The notes: generated by a model from the sequence alone, not told the origin. Positions 35,303 to 43,998 are shown, counted from the first letter of the stretch. The stretch: DNA of 64,000 nt from Mesosutterella multiformis (GCF_003402575.1 NZ_BGZJ01000001.1:1734501-1798500); one strand, 5' to 3'. Translations and numbers: made by a program.

Positions 35303-37335
35303 CAGTTCGTCCCCCTCGCGGATGCGGTCAGGTTTTCGGTGTCAGGGCTGCGATGCAGCGCTTCGTTCCCGGGAATCGGGCGCGGTGTCGCGACGGCCAT
35401 CATGCGGTAGCAGCGCATGCAGCGGTCCGCTTCGTAGCGCGCGACGTCATCCGAAAACGTCTGATCCACCTCACGGAAATTGCATTCACGGGATTCCACA
35501 GGAATCGTCGGAACGCGGTGGCGGGGCATCTTTTCCATCGGGACCGTCGGGCCGCCGTCTTCAAGAAGCTCACAGTCGCGGATGATTTCTCCCATCCGGG
35601 AGCGGGGCGTAAAGCCGACTGAACCGCGGGAGAGGTATTCGTCAATCGAATTCGCGGCCTGCTGACCCTGCGCGAGACCGCCGATCAGCGTAGTCGGTCC
35701 TGTCGCGCAGTCGCCGCCCGCGAAAACGCCGGGCCGCGTCGTGGCAAGCGCCGGATTCACGCTGATGTTGCCATAGCGGTCCAGAATCACGCCGTCCGCG
35801 TCTGAAAACACGTCACGCTCAAGTTTCTGCCCGATCGCGGCGATCACCATGGCGCACGGCACATCGAATTCGCTTCCTTCCACCGCGCGGACCGCGGGGC
35901 GGCCCCGGGAATCCGTGCCGCGGATTTCCATCTTCGTGAGTTTCACGCCGGTGACGTGCCCGTTTTCAGAGAGAATGCCAACGGGGTTCGTGAGGAAGTG
36001 GAATTCCACGCCTTCATCCCGCGCGGCCTCGATTTCCTCGCGGTCAGCGGAGGCCTGGGCCTCGGTGCGGCGGTAAACGATATGCACTTTCCCGGTCGCG
36101 ATACGCCCCGCCGTGCGGCAGCAGTCCATCGCGACATTTCCGCAGCCCACCACAACGACGTCCCCATGAATCTGGGGCGGAAGGCCGTCCGCGACCGATT
36201 TCTCGATTTCAAGAAGGAAGTCGATGCCGTTCTGATAGCCCGCGAGCGACCGGTCCTCAGCGGGAAGCCCGAGGTACGCGCCTTCCGCGCAGCCGATTCC
36301 GAGGAACACGGCGCCGTACCCGTCGTCAAAGAGACTCGACACGGTGAAGTCTCGCCCGAGCCGCTGCCCGAAGTGCCACTCACCGCCAAGCTCTCCGATC
36401 GCGTCCGTTTCTTTCTGAAGCAGCCCCTTCGGGAGCCGGTACGGAGGAATGCCGCGGAGCGCCATGCCGCCCGCCTTCTCGTCCTTATCGAAGATATCAA
36501 CCGGGTAGCCCTTCATGAGAAGGTGATACGCGCAGTTAAGACCCGCGGGACCCGCGCCGACCACGGCCACCCGGGCCTTTGAATAGTCGATCACCGGATC
36601 CATGCCGTGGAAGAGGTCTGAGATCGCCGCTCCGGCGTTATCCGACACGTAGCGCTTGATATCCTTGATCGCGACGGAACGGTCAACATAATTCCGGCGG
36701 CACGCCGCTTCGCAGGGGCGTACGCACACGCGGCCGCAGGTGGCGACAAGCGGATAGTGATGCAGGAGCACACCGGCCGCGAGGTCCGGATGTCCGTCCT
36801 TCACGTAGTCGATATAGCGGGGAATATTCACGTGCGAAGGACAGGCTTCGATGCACTTCGCCGTGATTGTCATATACATATCGCCTTTCAGCGGCGCCGC
36901 GGTGCTGATCAGACGGTCTCTGAAGTATTTCAGCGCCCCGATCATCGCTTCCGGAGTCGTGCGGCCGATGCCGCAGAGACTCGTGTACTTCATCTGCTCG
37001 GCGGAGTCGAGCATATGGTCCCAGTCAACCGTATCGCCCCGGCCTTCCACCGCGTCGCGGAGGCACTCCGCGAGCAGAATTGACCCGGTGCGGCAGGGCG
37101 TACAGGCGCCGCACGAATTCTCACGCGCGAGCGCGTAGTAGCGAAGCAGCACACCCGCGAGCGACACATTGGGGTCGAAGACGAGGAAGCCGAAATTACA
37201 GACCACCGCGTCCACCGGGTTCCCCGGGTTAAAGGTCTCGATCTTATCGAGCGGCAGATCGAGGGGCGCGGCGCGTCCCCCTTCCGTGTTGTCGTACTTA
37301 ACGCCTTTCCAGACGCCGTATAGGATCTTTCGCAT
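35302..37335 (-). CDS. Fusion: NuoF C-terminal iron-sulfur domain plus GltD/NfnL-like flavoprotein
   Basis: A 677-residue partner of the hydrogenase. Residues 1-145 match only the end of NuoF/HydB: [4Fe-4S] ligands Cys75, 78, 81 (NSCGACTPC) and Cys121 (CGIGRTTPEAM); the FMN/NADH-binding part is absent. Residues 155-650 match the small subunit of glutamate synthase and NfnL: Cys cluster 200-212, FAD motif VGAGPAG (259-265), a second nucleotide motif VVGCGNVAMDC, then VYRRTEAQASADREE, which suggests NADPH, and AGGDCATG. It would pass electrons between NAD(P)H and HydA. The pair resembles the 'glutamate synthase-linked' class of [FeFe] hydrogenases. No gltB is present. Confidence 0.88.
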   Translation of the reverse strand: MRKILYGVWKGVKYDNTEGGRAAPLDLPLDKIETFNPGNPVDAVVCNFGFLVFDPNVSLAGVLLRYYALARENSCGACTPCRTGSILLAECLRDAVEGRGDTVDWDHMLDSAEQMKYTSLCGIGRTTPEAMIGALKYFRDRLISTAAPLKGDMYMTITAKCIEACPSHVNIPRYIDYVKDGHPDLAAGVLLHHYPLVATCGRVCVRPCEAACRRNYVDRSVAIKDIKRYVSDNAGAAISDLFHGMDPVIDYSKARVAVVGAGPAGLNCAYHLLMKGYPVDIFDKDEKAGGMALRGIPPYRLPKGLLQKETDAIGELGGEWHFGQRLGRDFTVSSLFDDGYGAVFLGIGCAEGAYLGLPAEDRSLAGYQNGIDFLLEIEKSVADGLPPQIHGDVVVVGCGNVAMDCCRTAGRIATGKVHIVYRRTEAQASADREEIEAARDEGVEFHFLTNPVGILSENGHVTGVKLTKMEIRGTDSRGRPAVRAVEGSEFDVPCAMVIAAIGQKLERDVFSDADGVILDRYGNISVNPALATTRPGVFAGGDCATGPTTLIGGLAQGQQAANSIDEYLSRGSVGFTPRSRMGEIIRDCELLEDGGPTVPMEKMPRHRVPTIPVESRECNFREVDQTFSDDVARYEADRCMRCYRMMAVATPRPIPGNEALHRSPDTENLTASARGTN

Positions 37336-37668
37336 AGGTTCTCTTTAAGTCGGAGGGCTCGCTGCGGGATCTCGCGCCCCGGCATCAGCCTTCCTTTCCG
37401 CGGCAGACATAGGAAGTTCCCTCCCCGGTCCGTCTGCCGTGCGTGCGTCTCCTCTTTGGCACGAATTGCTGGTTTTCCAGTCTGCTTCTTGCTTCGGGCG
37501 GTACCCGGAGTCCTCACGGGGGAAAATTCAAAGTTTTCTCCCCGCCGGCTCTTCTTTTATCCGCCGTCTGACTTCACCATCATAGTAAGAAGCCCGCGTT
37601 TTTTGACCCGGCTTTGGCAGTACCCGGAAGTACTCCGAAAGCAGTGCCGGGAAAGCATATCCTCAGAG
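37336..37668. other. Intergenic region upstream of the hydrogenase operon
   Basis: No gene is supported in these 333 bp. The minus strand should hold the hydrogenase promoter; a TACTAT -10-like word is near 37585, but with no convincing -35. No Rex or FNR palindrome was recognised. No missing NuoF N-terminal segment is encoded here. Confidence 0.4.
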
Positions 37669-38043
37669 TCAGAGTTCCGCCACTGCCTCGATTTCAACGA
37701 GGCACCCAAAGTGGAGCTCCGGCACCGTCACCACGATCCGGGCCGGGCGATGATCGCCGAAATACGCGGCGTACTCCTCGTTCACCGGGCCCCAGTATTC
37801 CCCCTTCGTGGTATAGACGCGGCACTGCACCACTTTCGTGCGGTCGCTTCCGGCAGCCTTCAGCACGCGGTCGACGTTCTCAAGCGCCTGCCTCGCGTGT
37901 GCCCGGATGTCGTCCTTGCAGACTTCGCGTGTATCCGGATCAAGCGACAGCTGCCCGGACACATAGACCATGCCGTTTGAGATAACACCTGGCGCGTAGT
38001 GGCCTGAATTCACCCCGTTGAAATGAGGATCCACGATTTTCAT
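37669..38043 (-). CDS. RidA/YjgF family protein
   Basis: A 124-residue protein of the Rid family, which hydrolyses reactive enamines and imines formed by PLP enzymes. The order fits: GVISNGMVYVSGQLSLDP, the ALENVDRVLKAAG helix, and HRPARIVVTVPELHFGCLVEIEAVAEL with the conserved Arg of the active site. The sequence of the last block differs from canonical RidA, so it may belong to another Rid subgroup. It has a strong AGGAG ribosome site and stands alone, 333 bp upstream of the hydrogenase genes. Confidence 0.86.
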   Translation of the reverse strand: MKIVDPHFNGVNSGHYAPGVISNGMVYVSGQLSLDPDTREVCKDDIRAHARQALENVDRVLKAAGSDRTKVVQCRVYTTKGEYWGPVNEEYAAYFGDHRPARIVVTVPELHFGCLVEIEAVAEL

Positions 38044-38428
38044 TCTGACGCTCCTAATTCTTTTTAATTATGTCCAACGGGTATGGATTGTAATGATTAA
38101 GGAGAAGATGATCGAGCTTTCGCGGCAGGAATCTGACTCGGAGTTTCCCGGGAAATGGCTTTCCCTCACTCTGAAACCCGGAGCCTGAACATGGGATCCC
38201 GGTGTCATCCAAAAAGCCTAGAATTTCCCGTTCGGGTTTCGCGCCGCGGCTTTCTCCCGTCCGTTATGTTCCGCAGACAAGAGGGAACCGCGGTCTGGCA
38301 CCGAAAATATTTGAAACAGTTGGAAAAACAGGAATTCAGACGGCTTTTTCACCATCTGTTAAAGTGCAGCATTGAATTTTTCGTTTTTTAATTTTTATCA
38401 GGGATCCTCTAACCTCAGATTCTTCATC
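38044..38428. other. Intergenic region between RidA and the OB-fold gene
   Basis: About 385 bp. A short open frame (38155-38391) has no signal, family motif or ribosome site and is not accepted. The 3' part (38310-38400) is AT-rich and should hold the promoter of the downstream gene. Confidence 0.4.
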
Positions 38429-38791
38429 ATGCGATACGCTATTTTCGCGGCCGCCGCTGCCGCACTTCTCACGATTTCCCTCGGGGCCTCTGCGGCGCCC
38501 GGAGTCTCAGTCCTCGAAGTGTCGAAGCCTGTCGGGCTCTCATACCTGATCGGAGAAGCGAAGAATCTGGAAATCGTGAAGGTAGAAGGCCGGATCGTGA
38601 AGCAGCTGGAAAAGAACCGCTACCTACTCACTGATCGCTCGGGGCACGCGGTTGAAGTCGTGCTGGACCCGAAATTCGGGCTCCCGAAGGTCGGGGCACT
38701 CTGCCAGCTTTTCGCCCGGGTGCATAAGGGCGATAACGGCGTGGTGCTTCACGCCTGGTCACCCAAGGTGCTTGCGGATAACGCCGGCTGA
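38429..38791 (+). CDS. Periplasmic OB-fold protein (YgiW/YdeI-like)
   Basis: A 120-residue exported protein. Residues 1-24 are a signal peptide (MRYAIFAAAAAALLTISLGASAA). The mature part has a five-strand pattern like the bacterial OB-fold (BOF) family: VEGRIVKQLEKNRYLLTDRSGHAVEVVLD followed by VGALCQLFARVHK. E. coli YgiW-type proteins of this family are linked to stress and cation tolerance, but the ligand is not known. The ATG at 38429 gives a proper signal peptide; an in-frame ATG 57 bases earlier would not. A terminator follows. Confidence 0.68.
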   Translation: MRYAIFAAAAAALLTISLGASAAPGVSVLEVSKPVGLSYLIGEAKNLEIVKVEGRIVKQLEKNRYLLTDRSGHAVEVVLDPKFGLPKVGALCQLFARVHKGDNGVVLHAWSPKVLADNAG

Positions 38792-38821
38792 CCGTCCTTC
38801 CGGGTCCTTCGCCTCATTCGC

Positions 38822-38856
38822 AAAAGCGGCCCCCTTATAATGAGGGTCGCTTTTTT
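38822..38856 (+). terminator. Terminator after the OB-fold gene
   Basis: AAAGCG..CCC and GGG..CGCTTT form an imperfect stem with TTATAATGA loop, followed by TTTTTTG. Confidence 0.75.
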
Positions 38857-38904
38857 GTTTTTACTTTTTCTCCATTCAGGAATTCCATTCCCACTGTTGC
38901 CGCC

Positions 38905-39318
38905 ATGTTTACCGTTACGCGTTACCACGACATCTCCTGCGGCCATCGGGTGTGCGGGCACGAAAACAAGTGCTCCCACCTCCATGGCCATAACTACCGC
39001 ATCACGTTCTGCTGCGCGGGAGAACTGGATTCGCTCGGGCGCGTGATCGACTTCTCGGTCATCAAGGAGAAGCTCTGCGTGTGGCTGGAGGAGCATTTTG
39101 ACCACCGGTTCCTCATCTGGACCGAGGATCCGCTCGCGGATGCCCTCCTTTCGCTTGACCCGAAGGTGGTTCAGGTGCCGTTTAATCCGACCGCGGAAAA
39201 TATCGCCGAGTATCTCGTCACTGTGGTGGGCCCTGAGCAGCTCCGCGGCACGGGTGTCAAGCTGATCCGCTGCGACGTGGAAGAAACGCGGAAGTGCACC
39301 GCGACCTTTACGCTTTGA
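38905..39318 (+). CDS. queD: 6-carboxytetrahydropterin synthase QueD
   Basis: A 137-residue enzyme of the PTPS fold that makes 6-carboxy-tetrahydropterin in queuosine (preQ0) synthesis. Zinc ligands His14, His27 and His29 (CSHLHGHNY) and the catalytic Cys23 are visible; the C-terminal PTAENIAEYL with Glu and the VEET segment near the end also fit. It is followed by queE 28 bp later, so the two form an operon. No preQ1 riboswitch was recognised ahead of it, and queC and queF are outside the window. The ribosome site is weak. Confidence 0.92.
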   Translation: MFTVTRYHDISCGHRVCGHENKCSHLHGHNYRITFCCAGELDSLGRVIDFSVIKEKLCVWLEEHFDHRFLIWTEDPLADALLSLDPKVVQVPFNPTAENIAEYLVTVVGPEQLRGTGVKLIRCDVEETRKCTATFTL

Positions 39319-39346
39319 TCCGGGAAAGATAGGAACTGCTGCCAGA

Positions 39347-40027
39347 ATGGAAGAAATCCGTTATTCCATCAACGAAATATTCGCGTCGGTCCAGGGTGAA
39401 GGGCTGCTCGCCGGAACGCCCGCGGTTTTTGTGCGGCTTCAGGGCTGCCCCGTGCACTGCCCGTGGTGCGACACCAAGTATTCCTGGAAAGAGGATGGCT
39501 CCGGAACCGCGAAGATTCCCCTTTCCGAAGTTCTCGTGAAAGACAGCCGTCCGAGATCCGCGGACGCGACCCTGGATGAACTCGTGAATCTCATTCTGGA
39601 ACGCTGGCCCCGGATCCCGCTCGTCGTCATCACAGGGGGAGAACCCGCTGAGCAGCCGATCCGGCCGCTTACCGAGCGCCTGATCGCAGCCGGAAAACGC
39701 GTGTCGCTTGAAACCTCCGGGTTCCTTGAAATCGATGTGGCGCCAGAGACTTTCGTCACGGTGTCCCCGAAGATCACGGTCCCGGGCGGCCGGGTGCTCG
39801 ACTCGGCGCTCGAGCGCGCGGACGAAGTGAAGATGGTGATCGGGGATGAATCAGACCTCGCGGCGCTTGACGCGATCACGGATAAGATCCCCGAGTCGAC
39901 CCCGATTTCCCTTCAGCCGCTTTCCATGGAAGAATCCGCGGCGTCACTCTGCTTCCGGACCGCGGTGGAGCGCGGCGGCCGCTACCGCGTCTCGGTTCAG
40001 CTCCATAAGGTGCTCCGCGTTCGCTGA
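39347..40027 (+). CDS. queE: 7-carboxy-7-deazaguanine synthase QueE
   Basis: A 226-residue radical-SAM enzyme that contracts the pterin ring to 7-carboxy-7-deazaguanine. The cluster motif is Cys34-x3-Cys38-x2-Cys41 (CPVHCPWC), the usual radical SAM spacing. SVQGEGLLAGTPAVFVRLQGC and VVITGGEP are also typical. It acts directly after QueD in the same pathway. The short leader that follows it contains hairpins before the next small ORF. Confidence 0.94.
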   Translation: MEEIRYSINEIFASVQGEGLLAGTPAVFVRLQGCPVHCPWCDTKYSWKEDGSGTAKIPLSEVLVKDSRPRSADATLDELVNLILERWPRIPLVVITGGEPAEQPIRPLTERLIAAGKRVSLETSGFLEIDVAPETFVTVSPKITVPGGRVLDSALERADEVKMVIGDESDLAALDAITDKIPESTPISLQPLSMEESAASLCFRTAVERGGRYRVSVQLHKVLRVR

Positions 40028-40115
40028 AACACGGTATCAGAGGGAGTAGTTCCCCTCCCTCACCGGTGTTTCCCCTCCCCCCTTTTGACGCGAATTTGAA
40101 ATCAGCGCATTACTC

Positions 40116-40175
40116 TCCTGAGAGATTTTTTTAACTACGGCGAAGACCCTGTTTTCTTCGCCTTTTCTCTCAGGA
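40116..40175 (+). promoter_or_regulatory. Leader hairpin that can hide the ribosome site of the HTH ORF
   Basis: TCCTGAGAGA (40116-40125) is perfectly complementary to TCTCTCAGGA (40166-40175), which contains the AGGA ribosome site of the next ORF. Inside lies a second perfect stem, GGCGAAGA / TCTTCGCC (40139-40146 and 40155-40162), followed by TTTT. A transcript entering from queE would fold so that translation is blocked or transcription stops. Insertion sequences commonly guard their transposase in this way. Confidence 0.65.
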
Positions 40176-40179
40176 TGTC

Positions 40180-40623
40180 ATGACGACACTCAACGAAACC
40201 CGCACGGGCTCCGCACTTACGGACGACGAAATCCGTGCGAAGTATGAAGCGCCTTTCCGGCACGGCGCGGGATTAGCTGACAGCCGGGCAAAACGCCTGG
40301 CCGCGGCCCACTTCATTGAATCGCTCCGGGAGGATGGCATCCCGATCAGCCGGGCCTGCCGCATTTTCGGAATGCCGCGAAGCTCCTTCTACTACCGGAA
40401 GGAAAACGCGCTCGTGTCCGTCAGGAAGCGCCTTGAGTCGAATCTTGAACTCGCGCAGCGGATCCGGGCGGCTCAGGAAGCGGCCGGGTGGACACTCGGG
40501 AGCCGCCGCGTGGCCGAAGCCCTGAAGCATGACGGTTACCCGAGAAAGCCTGGTCACAACCAGGTCGCGGAAGTCATGCGGTCCGCGGGGCTCGGTCCCC
40601 GGAAGCCGAAAGAGAAAGCCTGA
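40180..40623 (+). CDS. Stand-alone IS3-type helix-turn-helix protein (transposase OrfB N-terminal part)
   Basis: A 147-residue protein. Residues 55-75 (RACRIFGMPRSSFYYRKE) and 88-140 (AQRIRAAQEAAGWTLGSRRVAEALKHDGY..NQVAEVMRSAGLG) match the HTH_21 region that opens the IS3-family OrfB transposase. The DDE integrase core that normally follows is absent and the frame ends cleanly in a stop, with no remnant in the next 90 bp before a terminator. GC content and codon use resemble the host, so it is either an old remnant or a domesticated DNA-binding protein. Its function is unknown. Confidence 0.7.
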   Translation: MTTLNETRTGSALTDDEIRAKYEAPFRHGAGLADSRAKRLAAAHFIESLREDGIPISRACRIFGMPRSSFYYRKENALVSVRKRLESNLELAQRIRAAQEAAGWTLGSRRVAEALKHDGYPRKPGHNQVAEVMRSAGLGPRKPKEKA

Positions 40624-40650
40624 ACAGAATTCTTCTCTCCGGAAGAAACT

Positions 40651-40690
40651 GAGCGCCGCGGCGAGTCCCCCCGTCCGCGGCGCTCATTTT
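40651..40690. terminator. Terminator between convergent genes
   Basis: GAGCGCCGCGG and CCGCGGCGCTC form an 11 bp stem followed by ATTTTATC. Confidence 0.75.
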
Positions 40691-40710
40691 ATCTTCCGGC
40701 CGCCTTACTC

Positions 40711-42390
40711 TCAGGCGATCGCACCCCAGACAAAGAGCAGCACGAGCTGCCCCGACAGAATCCGAAGGAACATCGAGACCGGGTACACCGTTGAGTAGGC
40801 GACCGCCGCGATGTTTCTCCCGGAAAGCGTCCCGATATAGGCGAGCGCCGGGGTATCCGTCATTGCGCCCGCGATGAGGCCCGCGGCCGAATGGAAATTC
40901 AGGTGATAGACGCGGAGCGCGATAATCCCGGCGATCAGCGCCGGCACCACCGTGATCACTGCGCCGAGCGCCGCGTACAGAAACACGCGGCCATTCATCA
41001 GAGCCTCAGCAAAACCATCCCCTGCCGCAAGCCCGATGCTCGCGAGGAAAAACACCATCCCGAACTCCCGCAGCATCAGATTCGCGGACGGCGTCATATA
41101 GGTGATCAGGCGGAGCCTCGGCCCCCAGGAGCCGAGAAGAATCGCGATCACGAGCGGACCTCCCGCGACACCGAGCTTCACCGGAACCGGCATCCCGGGA
41201 AAGGTAATCGGAACGGCCCCGACGAGAATCCCGAGCGCGATGCCGATAAAGAGTGAAAGCATATTCGGGTGATTAAGCTTCTGCTCCTCGTCGCCCAGGC
41301 GTTCCGCGAGACGCTTCACGGAATTTTCGGGGCCCACGCAGTAAACACGGTCACCGAGCTGCAGCGTGAGATTGTGATAGGGAAAAAGCTGGAGGCCTGA
41401 GCGGAACACCCGCGTGATATTCACTCCATCAAGCCGGCTGAGGTGGAGATCCGCCATCTGAAGCCCGTTCACCGAGGGACGGGTCACGCGGATGATGCGG
41501 CTGGTCACCGGGGAATGCTCGATATCCGAGGCGAAATCCTCCGCCTCGGAACCAAAAAACGCGATGATCGTCTGGCGGTGATCCGGGTTGGACACAATGC
41601 GGAGCGTGTCTCCCGCCTCCACCACGGTGTCCGCTCCGGGGCTCAGCAGAGTGCCGTCATGAAGAATCCGGCTGCAGATAAAAGGCTTCCCGATGATTTC
41701 CGCGATCTCCCGGATCGTGCGGCCGGAGAGTGCCTTATTGGTCAGCTCAACGTGAAAGAAGACCGGCTTATCCTTCGCCCCTTCCGTCGCGTCCCACGCC
41801 GCTTCTTCCTTCGCGAGATCAATCCTGAAAAGGCGCCTCAGGAACCGCACGGTGAGCACTGCGCCGATCACACCGAGCGGATACGCGGAGGCGTAGCCGA
41901 TCGTGATGTCTTCGCCCGAATAACCGAGTTCAGAAAGCATATCCCGCGCGGCGCCCAGCCCTGGGGTGTTCGTCACCGCGCCGAAGTGGATACCGAGCAT
42001 CTGAGGAAGTGACACAAGCCCGGGAAGAACCGCGGCGAAGAGCAGCGTGAGGAAGAGCCCCGCGAGGATGATTCCGATCGTGAGGAGATTGAGTGTCCGG
42101 CCGTTATGCGTGCGGAATGAATTGAAGAAGGACGGTCCGACCTGAAGCCCGATAAAGAAAACGAAGAGCACGAGACCGAAGTCCCGGATAAAAGCGAGCA
42201 CCGCCGGATCCACCCGGGCGCCGAGCGCCGATGCCACAAGGCCCGTGAAGAGAACAAACGTCACCCCGAGTGACACGCCCCGGATCCGGATCCGCCCAAG
42301 CGCCATGCCGGCCGCGATGACCAGCGAGTAGATCAAAGCCGCGTGCGCGGGTGACTGCGTATCGGTGAAGAGCGCTGTGAGCCAGGACAT
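40711..42390 (-). CDS. AspT/YidE-type exchanger with paired RCK_C domains
   Basis: A 559-residue inner-membrane protein of the aspartate:alanine exchanger family. Two membrane halves of about five helices flank a cytoplasmic part (about 200-365) with two TrkA-C-like domains. Family segments are FFIGLQVGPSFFNSFR, the NTPGLGAARDMLSELGY block and the matching TDTPALAYIGTLSG in the second half. AspT swaps aspartate for alanine to build a proton-motive force; the YidE/YbjL group has unknown substrates. No aspartate decarboxylase gene adjoins it, so the substrate is open. Confidence 0.85.
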   Translation of the reverse strand: MSWLTALFTDTQSPAHAALIYSLVIAAGMALGRIRIRGVSLGVTFVLFTGLVASALGARVDPAVLAFIRDFGLVLFVFFIGLQVGPSFFNSFRTHNGRTLNLLTIGIILAGLFLTLLFAAVLPGLVSLPQMLGIHFGAVTNTPGLGAARDMLSELGYSGEDITIGYASAYPLGVIGAVLTVRFLRRLFRIDLAKEEAAWDATEGAKDKPVFFHVELTNKALSGRTIREIAEIIGKPFICSRILHDGTLLSPGADTVVEAGDTLRIVSNPDHRQTIIAFFGSEAEDFASDIEHSPVTSRIIRVTRPSVNGLQMADLHLSRLDGVNITRVFRSGLQLFPYHNLTLQLGDRVYCVGPENSVKRLAERLGDEEQKLNHPNMLSLFIGIALGILVGAVPITFPGMPVPVKLGVAGGPLVIAILLGSWGPRLRLITYMTPSANLMLREFGMVFFLASIGLAAGDGFAEALMNGRVFLYAALGAVITVVPALIAGIIALRVYHLNFHSAAGLIAGAMTDTPALAYIGTLSGRNIAAVAYSTVYPVSMFLRILSGQLVLLFVWGAIA

Positions 42391-42516
42391 CAGAAAAACC
42401 TCTCCCTTCTTCTTTTTTATGTGCGCGCGGTTCCGCGAATGAAACCGACCAGAGGGAGCGGAACCGGCTGAGTCCCGATTGTAAAACGAAGAGGAAGCGG
42501 TCTCCTTTAAGGGAAA

Positions 42517-42559
42517 GAAAAACCGGGCGGCGGGGCTGCAGCCCCGAGCCGTCCGGTCT
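42517..42559 (-). terminator. Terminator of the aldehyde dehydrogenase gene
   Basis: On the minus strand ACCGGACGGC and GCCGCCCGGT pair, with an inner CGGGGCTGCAGCCCCG palindrome, followed by TTTTC. Confidence 0.8.
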
Positions 42560-42582
42560 GGTGTCAGTGCTTTCTACGCGCT

Positions 42583-43998
42583 TCAGAGCTTCGTATCGAA
42601 AAGCGCCTTCTGCTGCGTAAATTCGATCATGCCGTAGACACCGCCCTCGCGCCCGATGCCGGACTCTTTATAGCCGCCAAACGGCGCCGCCGTGTCGCGC
42701 GGGCTCGAATTCACGTAAACATTCCCGGCTTCGATCCGGTGCGCCACAGCAAGCGCCTCATCCTTCGGCCCGAAGACACCGGCGTTAAGACCATAGCGCG
42801 TGTCATTCGCGATCGCGACCGCCTCATCCACCGTGCGGTAGGTGAGAACGCAGAGCACCGGCCCGAAGATCTCATCCTGCGCGATCGTCATGCTGTTCTT
42901 CACATTCGTGAAGATCGTCGGATGGATGTAGAGGCCCTTCCCTTCCGTCGGCACTTCGCCGATCAGGAGCTTCGCGCCTTCCTCGACGCCCTTCGCGATA
43001 TAGCCCGAGATCTTCTTAAACTGGGCTTCGGAAGCGACGGGGCCGAGCTTCACCTTCTTATCCTGCGGATTCCCGACCGTGTACTCGCGGGCGATTTCCT
43101 TCAGCTTCGCTTCGATCGCCGGCGCTTCAGCCTCCGGAATCAGGAGGCGGCTGAACGCGGTGCAGGTCTGTCCGGAATTGAGGAAGATCGAGTTGAAGAG
43201 GATATGAATCGGCTCATCGTAATCCGCGATTCCCGGGAGCATGACGTACGGGGACTTCCCGCCGAGCTCGAGACTCACGCGCTTCACGGATTCCAGCGCG
43301 TGCTGCGCCACGGTGACGCCGCCCTTGGTCGACCCGGTGAAGGACACCATATTGACGAGCGGATGCGTGGAGAGGGAATTTCCGATTTCGCCGCCGCGGC
43401 CCGTAATGAGGTTAAAGACGCCCTTCGGGAAACCGGCCGCCTCGATCGCTTCCGTGAGGTAATAGGCGGAGAGCGGCGTATGCTGGCTCGGCTTCAGAAT
43501 TACGGTGTTCCCCATGAGGAGCGCCGGGACGATCTTCTGAATCACCTGTCCGAGCGGATAGTTCCAGGGGGTGATGCAGCCAACCACACCGACCGGCTCG
43601 CGGTACGTGGTGGAGGCGCCCATCTTTTCAACGAGCGGCACCGTAGGAGCGAGATCGATATAGGAACGGGTTCTTGTGTACTGGTACTCGACCTGGCTTG
43701 AGCGCGTAAACCCAACCGGGCTCCCGAGCTCCTCCACGGTGATCCGGACGAGATCCTCTTCACGGGCGCGGAATTCAGTGAGGAATTTCTCCATCAGCGC
43801 GATGCGGTCCGCGAGCGGCGTATCACGCCACGCGGGGAACGCTGCGGAGGCGGCTTTCGCCGCCCGATCGACATCCTCAGCGTTTCCGGCCGGCACCCGG
43901 GCGATCACGCTGCGGCTTGCCGGATTCTCCACTTCGATCCATTTATCGGACGCCGACGGCACCCAGGCTCCGTCGATATATAGCTTCTCGAAATCCAT
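42583..43998 (-). CDS. NAD(P)-dependent aldehyde dehydrogenase
   Basis: A 471-residue member of the aldehyde dehydrogenase superfamily, which oxidises an aldehyde to an acid. The active-site Cys is in NSGQTCTAFSRL, the general base Glu in SLELGGKSP, and the nucleotide-binding stretch is FTGSTKGGVTVAQHA. TPWNYPLGQ and the C-terminal GGYKESGIGREGG are standard. The start at 43998 is chosen since AAAGGAGG lies 6 bases ahead; the ATG at 44013 would lie upstream of that site. It diverges from tctC, so its product may relate to the carboxylate imported by the Tct system. The substrate is unknown. Confidence 0.9.
   Translation of the reverse strand: MDFEKLYIDGAWVPSASDKWIEVENPASRSVIARVPAGNAEDVDRAAKAASAAFPAWRDTPLADRIALMEKFLTEFRAREEDLVRITVEELGSPVGFTRSSQVEYQYTRTRSYIDLAPTVPLVEKMGASTTYREPVGVVGCITPWNYPLGQVIQKIVPALLMGNTVILKPSQHTPLSAYYLTEAIEAAGFPKGVFNLITGRGGEIGNSLSTHPLVNMVSFTGSTKGGVTVAQHALESVKRVSLELGGKSPYVMLPGIADYDEPIHILFNSIFLNSGQTCTAFSRLLIPEAEAPAIEAKLKEIAREYTVGNPQDKKVKLGPVASEAQFKKISGYIAKGVEEGAKLLIGEVPTEGKGLYIHPTIFTNVKNSMTIAQDEIFGPVLCVLTYRTVDEAVAIANDTRYGLNAGVFGPKDEALAVAHRIEAGNVYVNSSPRDTAAPFGGYKESGIGREGGVYGMIEFTQQKALFDTKL

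Noticed and set aside
38155-38391. 78-codon open frame between RidA and the OB-fold gene
   Set aside because: No ribosome site, no signal or domain, and its end lies in an AT-rich promoter-like region.
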